Positions 35,154-44,647 of a stretch of DNA of 55,811 nt are shown here, one piece after another. Below the pieces are notes generated by a model. The model was not told where the DNA came from, ran no database searches, and was given only the letters and a program-made list of their open reading frames with translations. Numbering within the stretch: position 1 is the stretch's first letter; each line of letters starts with the position of its first letter. Position numbers and translations under genes: made by a program. The DNA lies in the NCBI GenBank assembly GCA_017412765.1, contig JAFPWN010000060.1, positions 1 through 55,811 of the forward strand, given 5' to 3'. Source of the stretch: Oscillospiraceae bacterium. Its GTDB lineage: Bacteria > Bacillota > Clostridia > Oscillospirales > Oscillospiraceae.

Positions 35154-37694
35154 ATGGAAAAATACGTCTTCAGCTCTGAGGAGCGCGCACTCTACGAGGG
35201 TATGGAAATACCCTTCGCAATATACGAGTTTTTAGACAGCCGGGTCGTGACGGCTGTGCTGAGCGCCGGCTTTATGCGTCTGTTTGGCTATACCGACAAG
35301 GCGCAGGCATATTACGACATGGATCACGATATGTATAGGGACACGCATCCCGACGACAGATCGCGCATAGCGAGCGCCGCCGTCCATTTTGCCACCGAGG
35401 ACGGGGTCTACGACGCCGTCTACCGCACGCGCGACCATGAGACCGGCGGCTACCGCATAATCCACGCCATCGGCAGGCACGTAGTCAATTCCGACGGAGT
35501 GCGCCTCGCCTACGTCAGCTATACCGACGAGGGCGAATACAGCCAGGACGGCGAGGGAGACGAGCTTTCCCGCGCTCTCAGTCACCGTATCCGCGAGGAG
35601 AACGCGCCGCGCGGCGCGACCTACGATAAGCTCACCGGGCTTCCCGTAATGAGCTATTTCTTCCGTCTTGCACATTTCAGCAAAGCGAAGATAATCGCAA
35701 AGGGAAGTCAGCCCGCTCTTATCTTCCTCGATCTGAACGGGATGAAATTCTTTAACCAGAAATACACCTTCACAGAGGGCAATAATCTGCTCCGCTCGCT
35801 CGGCGAGCTGCTTTCCAGGTATTTCGGCGCCGAAAACTCCTGCCATATGGGCGCCGACCACTTTGCCGCCATAGCGGAAGAAAAGCACCTCGGCGTTATC
35901 CTCAGCGACTTTGTAAGCGATTGCGACAAGCTCAACGGCGGCATCAATCTGCCCGTCAGGATCGGCATCTATCAGAACAGCATGGAGGACGTTCCCCTCG
36001 AAACGGCGTTCGACCGCGCGAAGCTCGCCTGCGATACGCTCAGAAAAAGCATATCCTCGGCTTATTTCATCTATGACACGGCTCTCAAAAAACGAGCCGA
36101 TATGCGCCAGTACGTGCTCGAAAACATCGACACGGCCCTCGCCGAAAAATGGATAAAGGTCTACTACCAGCCCATAGTCCGCGCCGTAAACGGCAGAGTC
36201 TGCGACGAGGAGGCGCTTGCGCGCTGGATAGACCCCGAGCGCGGAATAATGCCGCCCTGCGACTTCATACCATACCTTGAGGAGTCCGGTCAGATATATA
36301 AGCTCGACCTCTACGTTCTCGACGAAGTGCTTGAAAAGCTCCGCATACAGAAGGAAAACGGGCTCTATCTCGTTCCGCAGTCCATAAACCTCTCCCGCTC
36401 CGATTTCGACGTCTGCGATATGGTCGCTGAGATCTGTAAAAGGGTCGACGCCTCCGGCATTGAGCGCGAAAAGATCACTATCGAGCTTACAGAGAGCGTT
36501 GTCGGCAGCGACTTTGAATTCATCAAGGTGCAGGTCGAGCGCTTCCGCGACGCGGGCTTCCACGTTTGGATGGACGATTTCGGCAGCGGCTACTCCTCTC
36601 TCGACATGCTTCAGAGCCTCAAGTTCGACCTTCTGAAGTTCGATATGAGCTTTATGAAGAAGCTCGACGAGGGCACGAGCGGCAAGATAATCCTCACAGA
36701 GCTTATGCGAATGGCGACGGCGCTCGGAGTCGATACCGTCTGCGAGGGCGTGGAGACGCTCGATCAGGTGCATTTTCTTCAGGACATCGGCTGCTCGAAG
36801 CTCCAGGGCTACTACTACACGAAGCCCATCCCGCTCGACAGCATACTCGACCGCTACAAGCGCGGGATCCAGATCGGATTTGAGAATCCGGAGGAGTCCG
36901 GTTACTACGAGACGATCGGAAAGGCCAACCTCTACGATCTCAACGTCATTACGAACGATACGGGCGCTAGCATACAGAATTTCTTTAATTCCATCCCGAT
37001 GAGCATTATCGAGCTCGGCGGCGGAGTCGTCTCCTTCGCCCGCTCCAACCACACATTCCGCCAGTTTATGCTGCGCTTTTACGGGTTTGACTTCGGCGGC
37101 GGCGAAAAGGCGCTCAACGACCATCCGGTCGGAGCCGGCTCGAGGTTTATGGACAACGTGCGCCAGTGCTGTGAGAGCAGCACAGCCATGTTCTTTGACG
37201 ACGAGCTGCCCGACGGCTCGGTTTCGCACACCTTCGCAAGAAAGATAGGCTCAAACCCCGTGACCGGCACTAACGCTATCGCCGTTGCCGTGCTCTCCAT
37301 CTCCAAACCCGACTCCGGCGCCACCTACGCTGAGATAGCCCGCGCTCTCGCCTCGGACTACTACAACATCTACTGCGTCGATCTGGATACGGAGCGCTTT
37401 ATCGAGTATTCCTCCCCCGTCGGCGGCGAGGAGATCGCCTTGGAGCGCCACGGCGAGAATTTCTTTGACGAGTGCGTCAAGGCTTCCGCGAGGATATATG
37501 AAGAGGACAGAGATCGCTTCTTTACCGTTTTCAGCAGGGAAAACATCATCCGCGCCCTTGATACAAAAGGCGTATTCACCACATCATATCGTCTGACCGA
37601 TCGCGGGGAGCCTATGCGCGTCAATATGAAAGTAACGCGTATGCAGCCGAACGGCAGGCGAATAATCATGGGCATCAGCATAGAAAATGCCTGA
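35154..37694 (+). CDS. c-di-GMP phosphodiesterase (PAS, degenerate GGDEF, EAL, PAS-like)
   Basis: 846 residues, no membrane segment. Residues ~1-130 look like a PAS sensor. The GGDEF domain (from DKLTGLPVMSYF, about 155-310) has MGADHF in place of GGDEF and is probably not a cyclase. The EAL domain (about 330-580) has every expected motif: DEEALARW, SINLSRSDF, ITIELTES, MDDFGSGYSSLD, LLKFDMSFMKK, VCEGVET and LQGYYYTKPI, so it should hydrolyse c-di-GMP. The last ~240 residues hold one or two PAS-like sensor domains. The next gene, 15 bp away, is a cyclase. Confidence 0.93.
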   Translation: MEKYVFSSEERALYEGMEIPFAIYEFLDSRVVTAVLSAGFMRLFGYTDKAQAYYDMDHDMYRDTHPDDRSRIASAAVHFATEDGVYDAVYRTRDHETGGYRIIHAIGRHVVNSDGVRLAYVSYTDEGEYSQDGEGDELSRALSHRIREENAPRGATYDKLTGLPVMSYFFRLAHFSKAKIIAKGSQPALIFLDLNGMKFFNQKYTFTEGNNLLRSLGELLSRYFGAENSCHMGADHFAAIAEEKHLGVILSDFVSDCDKLNGGINLPVRIGIYQNSMEDVPLETAFDRAKLACDTLRKSISSAYFIYDTALKKRADMRQYVLENIDTALAEKWIKVYYQPIVRAVNGRVCDEEALARWIDPERGIMPPCDFIPYLEESGQIYKLDLYVLDEVLEKLRIQKENGLYLVPQSINLSRSDFDVCDMVAEICKRVDASGIEREKITIELTESVVGSDFEFIKVQVERFRDAGFHVWMDDFGSGYSSLDMLQSLKFDLLKFDMSFMKKLDEGTSGKIILTELMRMATALGVDTVCEGVETLDQVHFLQDIGCSKLQGYYYTKPIPLDSILDRYKRGIQIGFENPEESGYYETIGKANLYDLNVITNDTGASIQNFFNSIPMSIIELGGGVVSFARSNHTFRQFMLRFYGFDFGGGEKALNDHPVGAGSRFMDNVRQCCESSTAMFFDDELPDGSVSHTFARKIGSNPVTGTNAIAVAVLSISKPDSGATYAEIARALASDYYNIYCVDLDTERFIEYSSPVGGEEIALERHGENFFDECVKASARIYEEDRDRFFTVFSRENIIRALDTKGVFTTSYRLTDRGEPMRVNMKVTRMQPNGRRIIMGISIENA

Positions 37695-37709
37695 TGACGA
37701 GGTAATTTA

Positions 37710-38930
37710 ATGTACTATTTTTCAATAGGGCTTATCGCCGCCCTCGTGCTTGTAATCGAAAACCGTGAGCTTATTTTCAGCTTCGGCCGCAGAAAGCTCG
37801 AAAACAAGTCCGAAAAGGCTTACATAACCTTTCTTTTCAGCGTTCTCTTTTACTACATAACCGATTCTCTCTGGGGCGTTTTCGACGTTCTCGGTCTGAG
37901 GACAGCCCTCTACGTTGACACCATAATCTACTTTATCGCCATGGGCGCCGCCGTCTACTTCTGGACGGCATACGTCGTTACTTATCTCGACCGCAGCAGC
38001 TTCTTCGCGGGTATGTTGAAAATTGCCGCGATAGTTTTCTTTATCGCGTTTATGGTCGTGCTTGTTATCAACTTCTTCCATCCCATACATTTCTTTTACG
38101 ACGAAAGCGGCAATTATCAGACGGGGATCGTTCGAAATATTCTTCTCATCGTTCAGATACTCATGTTCTTCGTGAGCTTCGTCTACGCGATCTATGAGGC
38201 GACCCGCTCGAGCGAGAAAATGCAGAGGCGGCATATTGCGATCGGTCTTTTCGGACTTATTATGGCTGTTCTGCTGACCTTCCAGTACATTGATCCGCTG
38301 CTCCCGCTCTACTCGGTCGGATATATGCTCGGTACCTGCCTCATTCACTCCTTCGTTATCGGCGACGAGAAGGAGGAGTCAAAGCGCGAGCTGGAGGAAT
38401 CTCTCGAGCGCGAAAAGCGCCAGCGCGAGGAGCTTAAGAGCGCATGGAACCTCGCCTACACCGACCCTCTCACCGGCGCGAAGAGCAAGCTCGCCTACGT
38501 TGAGGCCGAGGAGAAGATGGATAGGGACATTCGCAGCGGCAAGGGGCACGAGTTTGCCGTCGCGGTTTTCGACCTTAACGATCTGAAGCACATAAACGAC
38601 ACGCAGGGGCACGAGATCGGAGATATGCTCATAATCGACGCCTCGCGCAAGATCTTCGACGCATTCAAGTGCAGCGACGTTTTCAGAATAGGCGGCGACG
38701 AATTCGCCGCGATCATCGAAGGCATAGATTTTGAAGGCAGGGTCGAGGCGCTCGACGGCTTCAACGCCATAATGGAGGAAAACGCAAAAAAAGGCAGCGG
38801 CGTCGTTGTCAGCGCCGGCATGAGCGACTTCGTGCCATCGTACGATCATTCGATCATTGACGCTTTCGAGCGCGCGGATCAGCGTATGTATGACCGCAAG
38901 CGCGCCCTGAAAGCTATGAAAAGTGCATAA
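37710..38930 (+). CDS. Membrane diguanylate cyclase (GGDEF)
   Basis: 406 residues. Six or seven hydrophobic segments fill residues 1-215 (for example YFSIGLIAALVLVIENREL; IAAIVFFIAFMVVLVINFFH). A short Glu/Lys/Arg coiled coil (SKRELEESLEREKRQREELK) then leads to a GGDEF domain starting at AYTDPLTGAKSK. The active-site motif RIGGDEFAAI is intact near residue 327. The usual inhibitory RxxD site is KCSD here, so product inhibition may be lost. It makes c-di-GMP and is in an operon with the phosphodiesterase upstream. Confidence 0.93.
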   Translation: MYYFSIGLIAALVLVIENRELIFSFGRRKLENKSEKAYITFLFSVLFYYITDSLWGVFDVLGLRTALYVDTIIYFIAMGAAVYFWTAYVVTYLDRSSFFAGMLKIAAIVFFIAFMVVLVINFFHPIHFFYDESGNYQTGIVRNILLIVQILMFFVSFVYAIYEATRSSEKMQRRHIAIGLFGLIMAVLLTFQYIDPLLPLYSVGYMLGTCLIHSFVIGDEKEESKRELEESLEREKRQREELKSAWNLAYTDPLTGAKSKLAYVEAEEKMDRDIRSGKGHEFAVAVFDLNDLKHINDTQGHEIGDMLIIDASRKIFDAFKCSDVFRIGGDEFAAIIEGIDFEGRVEALDGFNAIMEENAKKGSGVVVSAGMSDFVPSYDHSIIDAFERADQRMYDRKRALKAMKSA

Positions 38931-38941
38931 GGAACAAAATA

Positions 38942-38964
38942 CCGCTGATGAGCAATTTCAGCGG
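38942..38964 (+). terminator. Terminator of the c-di-GMP operon
   Basis: CCGCTGA (38942-38948) pairs with TCAGCGG (38958-38964), followed by a T5 run. It lies 12 bases after the cyclase stop. Confidence 0.8.
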
Positions 38965-39011
38965 CATTTTTATTGCGCTTATATTTTAATTGTGCTATAC
39001 TGATATATTAT

Positions 39012-39168
39012 ACTAACCCCTAATCAAAATCTTCAATTCGCGCTTGCCCTTTTCGCGTCATACTTCGTTATCCGGCTTGATAATACACAAAGTATTGTCT
39101 GCACCGGACGCCTCGTATGACGCAAAAAATTCTGCGCGCTCGGTTAAAGCTTTTAATCAGGGATTAGT
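39012..39168. repeat. 157-bp near-complete hairpin, MITE-like element
   Basis: Successive inverted segments share one centre near 39089: ACTAAcCCCTaAT with its inverse at 39156-39168, GCGTCATAC (39055-39063) with GTATGACGC (39115-39123), TCCGG (39071-39075) with CCGGA (39104-39108), and AATAC (39082-39086) with GTATT (39092-39096). The pentamer TATTA flanks both ends (39006-39010 and 39168-39172). No coding frame is inside. This is the shape of a small non-autonomous insertion. Confidence 0.7.
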
Positions 39169-39191
39169 ATTATGAAAAAAGAGAGAGTATA

Positions 39192-39899
39192 ATGGACATT
39201 AACAGGGAAAACAAAATAAGGCGCTTCTCGCTCTGCGTCTTTACGATCTTCTCGCTCTCCTGCGCTGTTTGGAGCTTTACCGCGGGAGGCGAAGGCTACG
39301 GGCTTGCCGCTGCGACGGTCGGGATCCTCTTCTCCCCCTTCGTGCTTGAAAAACTTCTCGGAGTGCGTTTTTCGCTCGGCTTCGTCATATGGGGCTTTAT
39401 CTACGCGATCGGTCCCATGCTCGGCCACACGCTGAAGCTCTACTACGTTCTGTCGTGGTGGGACGGGCTTCTCCACTTCTTCGGAGGCATCGCCTTCGCC
39501 GTTGTCGGCTGGATACTCCCGCGGCGCATGGGCGTTAAATGCTCCCGCGCGTTCAACGCGCTCTTTGCCGTCGTCTTTTCAATGGCAATAGCGCTCGGCT
39601 GGGAGTTTATCGAGTACGCAGCCGATACCTTTTTCGGCAGGGATATGCAGTCGGACGCGTTTATTACGAGCATAACGAGCTTTCTCCTCTCTCCGGACCT
39701 CGGCAAGATGGGCTCGATAGAGCACATTGATTCCGTTCTCATAAACGGCACCATTGAGCTTCCGGGGCTTATCGACACCGGCATACGCGACACCATGAGC
39801 GATACGCTCGTCGAGACTCTCGGCGCACTTATCGTCGCCGCGGGGCTTTCGATTTTCGGGGAGAACATCCTATTCAGGGAGAATGACAATGGACAATAA
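39192..39899 (+). CDS. YjdF/DUF2238-like multi-pass membrane protein
   Basis: 235 residues with about six hydrophobic segments. WWDGLLHFFGGIAFAVVGW and LGWEFIEYAADTFFGRDMQS D are the pattern I associate with the YjdF/DUF2238 membrane family, whose function is unknown; the assignment rests on these motifs alone. It begins a three-gene operon with a TVP38-type gene and guaA and lies just after the MITE-like hairpin. Its final bases overlap the next gene. Confidence 0.65.
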   Translation: MDINRENKIRRFSLCVFTIFSLSCAVWSFTAGGEGYGLAAATVGILFSPFVLEKLLGVRFSLGFVIWGFIYAIGPMLGHTLKLYYVLSWWDGLLHFFGGIAFAVVGWILPRRMGVKCSRAFNALFAVVFSMAIALGWEFIEYAADTFFGRDMQSDAFITSITSFLLSPDLGKMGSIEHIDSVLINGTIELPGLIDTGIRDTMSDTLVETLGALIVAAGLSIFGENILFRENDNGQ

Positions 39900-40560
39900 G
39901 AAAAAGCGCGCGATAGTGATACTGATCGGCACCGTCGCGTTTCTCGTCGCGCTCTACTTTATGGCGCGGCCGATGATAGATATGGTATCTGACCCGGACG
40001 CCATCAAGGCGTATATCGAAAGCACCGGAGCGTGGGGGCTTGTCGCCTTCTCGCTCATGAATATGATGCAGGTGCTGATCGCATTTATCCCCGGCGGGCC
40101 GTTTTCGTTTGCGGCGGGCTATGTCTGGGGCGTCTGGCTCGGAACGCTCATCTGCATAGTCTCGACGAGCATAATGAGCGTCATCGTGTTCCTCATCGTC
40201 AGAAAATTCGGCAGGGCGTTCGTCGATCTCTTTATTCCCGAGTCGGAGAGTCAGAAATTCAATAAGCTCCTGCGCTCGGACAGAGTAAGGCAGCTTCTCT
40301 TCATCATTTACCTCGTACCGGCGTCGCCGAAGGATCCCCTCGCCTACCTCGCGGGGCTCACGAATATCACCGTGCTCGACTGGGCGGTCATAAACCTCAT
40401 CGGGCGTTTCCCGGGCACTTTTATCACAGCCCTCGGCGCCAAGAGCATCGAGGAGGGCAATCTCGTCCTCGCCGGCGCTGTCTTTGCTGCGGCAATAATA
40501 CTCTACCTGCTTGGTCGGAGCTTTTACAATAAGAAAATCAAAAAGGAGGCCGAGGAATGA
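39889..40560 (+). CDS. TVP38/TMEM64-family membrane protein
   Basis: 223 residues from the ATG at 39889 (AGGGAG 7-8 bases ahead); an ATG two codons earlier is possible. [24 protein letters not shown] is the re-entrant SNARE-associated (DedA/VTT) motif, followed by [20 protein letters not shown] and [15 protein letters not shown]. Members move or scramble lipids in other organisms; the role here is not known. Its stop overlaps the guaA start. Confidence 0.88.
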   Translation: MDNKKKRAIVILIGTVAFLVALYFMARPMIDMVSDPDAIKAYIESTGAWGLVAFSLMNMMQVLIAFIPGGPFSFAAGYVWGVWLGTLICIVSTSIMSVIVFLIVRKFGRAFVDLFIPESESQKFNKLLRSDRVRQLLFIIYLVPASPKDPLAYLAGLTNITVLDWAVINLIGRFPGTFITALGAKSIEEGNLVLAGAVFAAAIILYLLGRSFYNKKIKKEAEE

Positions 40561-42089
40561 GAGAAAACGTAGTCATCCTCGATTTCGGAGGTCAGTACAA
40601 CGAGCTGATCGCCCGCAGAGTACGCGAGGCGGGAGTTTACTGCGAGGTCGTGCCGTACACGACCCCGCTCGAAAAGATCAGAGAGCACGCGCCCATCGGC
40701 ATAATCTTCACCGGCGGGCCGAACAGCGTCTATCTGCCCGGCAGTCCTCAGGCAGACCCCGGGCTTTTTCGGCTCGGAGTGCCTATCCTCGGCATCTGCT
40801 ACGGCTGCCAGCTCATCGCGCACACTCTCGGCGGCAGAGTAACCGAGGCGCAGGACGATTCTGCGCGCGAGTACGGCAAGACGGTTACATATTTTGATAC
40901 CTCCTGCCCGCTTTTCAAGGACATTCCCGAAAAGAGCGTGACCTGGATGAGCCACGGCGACTATATGGAGCGCGTGCCCGAGGGCTTCAGGCTCGTTTCT
41001 CACTCCGACGCGTGTCCGAACGTCGGCATCGCCGACGAGGCGCGCGGCTTTTACGGCGTGCAGTTCCATCCCGAGGTCAACCTCACCGAGTTCGGCAAAG
41101 CTATGCTCCGCAACTTCCTCTTTGAAATATGCCGCGCAAAGGGCGACTGGCGCATGAGCGACTATAAAAACGAGGCTATCCGCGCGATCCGTGAAAAGGT
41201 CGGCGGCGGGAAAGTCCTCCTCGCCCTCTCCGGAGGCGTGGACTCAAGCGTTGCCGCGGCTCTGCTTGCCGAGGCAGTCGGCGATCAGCTCACCTGCGTT
41301 TTTGTCGATCACGGCTTTATGCGGCTTAACGAGGGCTACGAGGTCGAGCGTGCGTTCAGTAAATGGAACCTCAATTTCGTCCGCGTTGACGCCGAGGAGC
41401 GCTTTCTCACGAAGCTCAAAGGCGTAGAGGAGCCGGAGCGCAAGCGCAAGATAATCGGCGAGGAGTTCATCCGCGTATTCGAGGCTGAGGCAAAGAAGAT
41501 CGGCAGGGTTGATTTTCTCGCGCAGGGTACGATCTACCCCGACGTTATCGAGTCCGGCGCCGGCAACGCCGCCGTAATCAAGAGCCACCACAACGTCGGC
41601 GGTCTGCCCGACTACGTCGATTTCAAGGAGATAATCGAGCCCTTAAGAATGCTCTTCAAGGACGAGGTGCGTCAGCTCGGCCGTGAGCTCGGGCTTCCCG
41701 AATATCTCGTTTCGCGCCAGCCGTTCCCCGGCCCCGGGCTTGCGATAAGGGTCATCGGCGAGCTGACAAAGGAAAAGCTCGACACGCTCCGTCGCGCCGA
41801 TTTCATCTTCCGCGACGAGGTCGCAAAGGCAAACTGCGAGGCAAGCCAGTATTTCGCAGTTCTGACCAACACCCGCTCCGTCGGCGTTATGGGCGACGGC
41901 AGGACTTACGACTATACTCTCGCTCTGCGCTGCGTCACCACCTCCGACTTTATGACCGCCGAGTGGACGCGCCTGCCCTACGATCTTCTCGACAGGGTCA
42001 GCACACGCATCGTTAACGAGGTCGCGGGCGTGAACCGCATTGTCTACGATATAACCTCCAAGCCGCCCGCAACCATCGAGTGGGAATGA
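40557..42089 (+). CDS. guaA: Full-length GMP synthase
   Basis: 510 residues. The class I amidotransferase domain (residues ~1-195) has the nucleophile in [15 protein letters not shown] and the His-Glu pair in [13 protein letters not shown]. The ATP-pyrophosphatase loop [44 protein letters not shown] and the dimerization domain ending IEWE follow. It converts XMP to GMP using glutamine. It is the second guaA in the window. The second integrative element begins directly after its stop codon. Confidence 0.97.
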   Translation: MRENVVILDFGGQYNELIARRVREAGVYCEVVPYTTPLEKIREHAPIGIIFTGGPNSVYLPGSPQADPGLFRLGVPILGICYGCQLIAHTLGGRVTEAQDDSAREYGKTVTYFDTSCPLFKDIPEKSVTWMSHGDYMERVPEGFRLVSHSDACPNVGIADEARGFYGVQFHPEVNLTEFGKAMLRNFLFEICRAKGDWRMSDYKNEAIRAIREKVGGGKVLLALSGGVDSSVAAALLAEAVGDQLTCVFVDHGFMRLNEGYEVERAFSKWNLNFVRVDAEERFLTKLKGVEEPERKRKIIGEEFIRVFEAEAKKIGRVDFLAQGTIYPDVIESGAGNAAVIKSHHNVGGLPDYVDFKEIIEPLRMLFKDEVRQLGRELGLPEYLVSRQPFPGPGLAIRVIGELTKEKLDTLRRADFIFRDEVAKANCEASQYFAVLTNTRSVGVMGDGRTYDYTLALRCVTTSDFMTAEWTRLPYDLLDRVSTRIVNEVAGVNRIVYDITSKPPATIEWE

Positions 42090-42142
42090 ACCCGCTTGGC
42101 TTAGATGAGTCAAAAAACCCAGTAAAATCAACGGTTTGCGGG
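42073..42142. other. Probable left attachment site of the second element
   Basis: The end of guaA (42073-42089, ATCGAGTGGGAATGA region) is a known class of integration target, and element genes start right after it. The motif at 42114-42142 (AAAACCCAGTAA onward) matches 21639-21666 of the first element. The partner site lies beyond the window, so the exact crossover cannot be fixed. Confidence 0.6.
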
Positions 42143-42166
42143 TTTGGCAATTTATGGTAATCTGTT

Positions 42167-42214
42167 TTTGCAACACTTTTGCAACACGCTTTCCCGAAAT
42201 AGTGTTTTGCAACA
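42167..42214. repeat. Three TTTTGCAACA repeats, possible integrase arm sites
   Basis: TTTTGCAACA at 42167-42176, 42177-42186 and 42205-42214, all in the same orientation, 80-125 bp after the guaA stop. Direct decamers beside an attachment site are typical integrase arm-binding sites. Confidence 0.6.
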
Positions 42215-42291
42215 GATGGAATAGTACTGGGTGGCTTTGGCGTTCTTTCTCTGGATAGTCTTTTTGCTGTCATTCTAATTATATATGAAGG

Positions 42292-42321
42292 AAGCCCGAC
42301 TCCTCAAATGGAGTCGGGCTT
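42292..42321. terminator. Stem-loop after the RHH gene
   Basis: A 12-bp perfect stem (42292-42303 and 42310-42321, loop TCAAAT). It lies 5 bases beyond the stop of the minus-strand RHH gene. Neither side has a strong T run, so termination strength is uncertain. Confidence 0.6.
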
Positions 42322-42325
42322 GCCT

Positions 42326-42655
42326 TTAGATACTTGTCTTAATGTAGAGCTTATCGACCAGATTAGAAATCAAAGTTATGTTTGCCGTGAGTTCGGAGTC
42401 AACTTTTTTCTCACCGTCAATACGCCTCAGTTCACCTAAAACCTCTGTGAGTCTGTCATAAACAGCTCGATGCACTTTACAGTTGCCTTTCACATTGATA
42501 CTCCGATCAAGGAGTTTGGCGACGATGTAATCCTGCTTAGTCATACCTGACAGGGAAACTACCATATTGATTTGTTCATCCTCCTCCGGCGATACTCTGA
42601 AGCCAATTGTTCTTGAACGAGATCTGTTATGACGATCAACATTCTTGGCCGACAT
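42326..42655 (-). CDS. Ribbon-helix-helix MobC-like protein
   Basis: 109 residues. MSAKNVDRHNRSRSRTIGFR VSPEEDEQINMVVSLSG and MTKQDYIVAKLLDRSINVKG are the RHH core (about residues 15-60), followed by a helical C-terminal part (VYDRLTEVLGELRRIDGEKK). The same gene in the first element (19043-19372) has a nonsense codon. Its position after int in both elements suggests a role in mobilization or attachment-site binding. Confidence 0.78.
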   Translation of the reverse strand: MSAKNVDRHNRSRSRTIGFRVSPEEDEQINMVVSLSGMTKQDYIVAKLLDRSINVKGNCKVHRAVYDRLTEVLGELRRIDGEKKVDSELTANITLISNLVDKLYIKTSI

Positions 42656-42660
42656 TGGAT

Positions 42661-43767
42661 TTACCCCCTTCTGATGTTATCCAGGTCATTTGCTATGGTC
42701 TTCTGAACATCATCAAACAGATGACCGTAGATGTCCTGCGTGGTTTTAATCGACTTGTGCCCGATACGCTTTGATATCTCGAAGATGTCGTACTTCTTGC
42801 TGATAAGTAGTGAAACGTGAGAATGCCTTAATCCATGTACGGTAATCCGTTTCAATCCAGCTTCCTCAGCAAATTTGTGGAATTTCTGTGCGAGCTTTGA
42901 CTTTGACACCATGAAAATCCTATCGTCGGTCTTAGGCTCATAGAGCATATCAATATACTCTTGGAGTTCATCGCACAGAAAAGCCGGCATGCTCACAGTC
43001 CTAACGGAGCTTGGCGTTTTTGGGGTAGTTACGACATCTTGTTTCTTTACCCGCTGATAGGTCTTGGTAATTGAGATTGTAGCTCCCTTCAAGTCAATGT
43101 CCCCCAATGTCAGTGCAAGCATTTCTCCTTCTCGGAGCCCGCACCAGTATAGAACCTCATAAGCGTAGTAGTATTCTGGTGCGTTCATGGCGCAGTAGGC
43201 GAAGCGTTCGTATTCCTCAGCAGTCCAAAACTCCACTCGCTTGTCTTTAACTCCCATGTTCTTTATGTCCGCAAGAGGATTGTGGTGCAGATAGCCTTTG
43301 CTGAATGCATAATTGATAATCGAATTGAATTGGCTCTGAATTGTACGAAGATACGAATCAGAAAAAGGCTTTCCGTTTGGCTTCCTTAACGCTTTAATCT
43401 CATTCTGCCAATTAGCGATATCGTCATCAGTGATTTCATCTACAGGCTTATCGTGGAATGTCGGAAAAATGTGATGCTCGAAGATGTTGTATTTCGTTCC
43501 CAGGGAGGACGCCTTTATATCTTCGTGTTTGTGGGAAGCAAGGTACTCATGGAAGACATCGCCAAACGTCGGTTCGTAAAAGCTCTCTTCTTCCTCTTCG
43601 GTCTCTGTTAGCTTCTCTAAAAAAGCTTCCTCGTATTCTTTCGCCTCTCTTTTGCTTGTGAAGCCGCGTTTGTACTCTGTGTTCGTTTCTCCTGTCTTCG
43701 GGTCCTCATAATTGAATTTCGCCATCCACTTGAGTCCCTTGGCGGTTTTGTACTTATACTGCGGCAT
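42661..43767 (-). CDS. int: Tyrosine integrase of the second element
   Basis: 368 residues. The N-terminal arm-binding domain (KTAKGLKWMAKFNYEDPKTG), an acidic linker (ETEEEEESFYEP), the core-binding domain and the catalytic domain are present. Catalytic motifs: CGLREGEMLAL (Arg), TTPK (Lys), HGLRHSH (His-x2-Arg), GHKSIKTT (His) and DIYGHLF (Tyr). It is clearly related to the integrase at 19362-20450, sharing the layout and motifs such as VLYWCG and FWTAEEY. It transcribes towards guaA. Confidence 0.95.
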   Translation of the reverse strand: MPQYKYKTAKGLKWMAKFNYEDPKTGETNTEYKRGFTSKREAKEYEEAFLEKLTETEEEEESFYEPTFGDVFHEYLASHKHEDIKASSLGTKYNIFEHHIFPTFHDKPVDEITDDDIANWQNEIKALRKPNGKPFSDSYLRTIQSQFNSIINYAFSKGYLHHNPLADIKNMGVKDKRVEFWTAEEYERFAYCAMNAPEYYYAYEVLYWCGLREGEMLALTLGDIDLKGATISITKTYQRVKKQDVVTTPKTPSSVRTVSMPAFLCDELQEYIDMLYEPKTDDRIFMVSKSKLAQKFHKFAEEAGLKRITVHGLRHSHVSLLISKKYDIFEISKRIGHKSIKTTQDIYGHLFDDVQKTIANDLDNIRRG

Positions 43768-43783
43768 GTTTATCCTTCCCTCC

Positions 43784-43993
43784 TTAACTATTCTCCGCTT
43801 GGATCATGTTCTGCTCTGGGAAAAAGCGCTTTTGTAAATAAAGAGAATCAACTTTCCCGTTTATCGTCAGGTATCCCGCCCCCTCCAATTCACGGTTGAG
43901 TTGTCCAATTACTTTGTAGGCATAAGAAAGCGAGATGCCCAAGAGCTCTGATACCTGCGCAGCCCCAATTAACTGTCGTTTGCTATAATCCAT
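43784..43993 (-). CDS. xis: Excisionase-like helix-turn-helix protein
   Basis: 69 residues from the ATG at 43993, which has GGAGG 7 bases ahead; the frame extends to 44017 but without a site there. IGAAQVSELLGISLSYAYKV is the winged helix-turn-helix, followed by GYLTINGKVDSLYLQKRFF. It resembles the first element's Xis. It lies 16 bp ahead of int. Confidence 0.85.
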   Translation of the reverse strand: MDYSKRQLIGAAQVSELLGISLSYAYKVIGQLNRELEGAGYLTINGKVDSLYLQKRFFPEQNMIQAENS

Positions 43994-44116
43994 AATGTCC
44001 TCCAATTTTTTTAGCATCGCCCGTCACTTGGATTGCGATGCACATTTTATCCGATCCTCATTCAATAGACAAATGTGTAAATCAGTATAATCTATCCGAT
44101 TCGTACACTTGACAAC

Positions 44117-44647
44117 TTATCTGAAGCTGTTCCTGTCATATACGATGTAGTCATAGCCCCTACCATTACACTTGTCGCACGGTTCTTTTATTGAACGGAA
44201 CGGTTCAAAGCGTCTAACGATATAATCGGAATTGCTCATATAGTCTTTTAGGCAACGGGGACACAGGCAGCGGATATCCGCTGTTCTTCCCTTAGAACGG
44301 CAAGCCCCCAATGTGATCTTGATACCTCGGTTTATTCTCTCCCAGGTGAGCGAGTCCTTCAGTCTTCCTATATGGTTCAGAAGCTCTGATTTGCTGATTG
44401 TGCGGACCTGCTCAAGAAGAACTATAGATTCTTCTGTTAAGCCTGTGCCATCAGGAAGAATGACGTGGGAAGGGAAATATTGATTTTTGATTGCTGTAGT
44501 GATCGGGGCAACTGTAACAGTGGGGGCTCTTTCATTCAGCAGATTCGTCTGCAAGATCAGCACAGGCCTCCGGCCAGCTTGAACCGAGCCCGTATTCTCG
44601 CCAAAATCGTAGTAGTAAATATCTCCACGCCTAATACTCATTTTCAT
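44117..44647 (-). CDS. MazF/PemK-like toxin with C-terminal zinc-finger extension
   Basis: 176 residues. IRRGDIYYYDFGENTGSVQA and RRPVLILQTNLLNE begin a PemK/MazF barrel, with TVTVAPITTAI, SHVILPDGTGLTEESIVLLE QVRTISK and IGRLKD as the standard RNase-toxin motifs. After residue ~120 an unusual tail has CRSKGR, CLCPRC and CDKC, probably one or two zinc sites. No MazE-type antitoxin is beside it; instead its ATG overlaps the stop of the sigma-like gene. Sequence-specific mRNA cleavage is the family activity, untested here. Confidence 0.8.
   Translation of the reverse strand: MKMSIRRGDIYYYDFGENTGSVQAGRRPVLILQTNLLNERAPTVTVAPITTAIKNQYFPSHVILPDGTGLTEESIVLLEQVRTISKSELLNHIGRLKDSLTWERINRGIKITLGACRSKGRTADIRCLCPRCLKDYMSNSDYIVRRFEPFRSIKEPCDKCNGRGYDYIVYDRNSFR

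Noticed and set aside
35232-37229. 665-codon open frame antisense to the EAL protein
   Set aside because: High-GC shadow of a strongly supported gene; leucine/alanine/valine-rich without domains.
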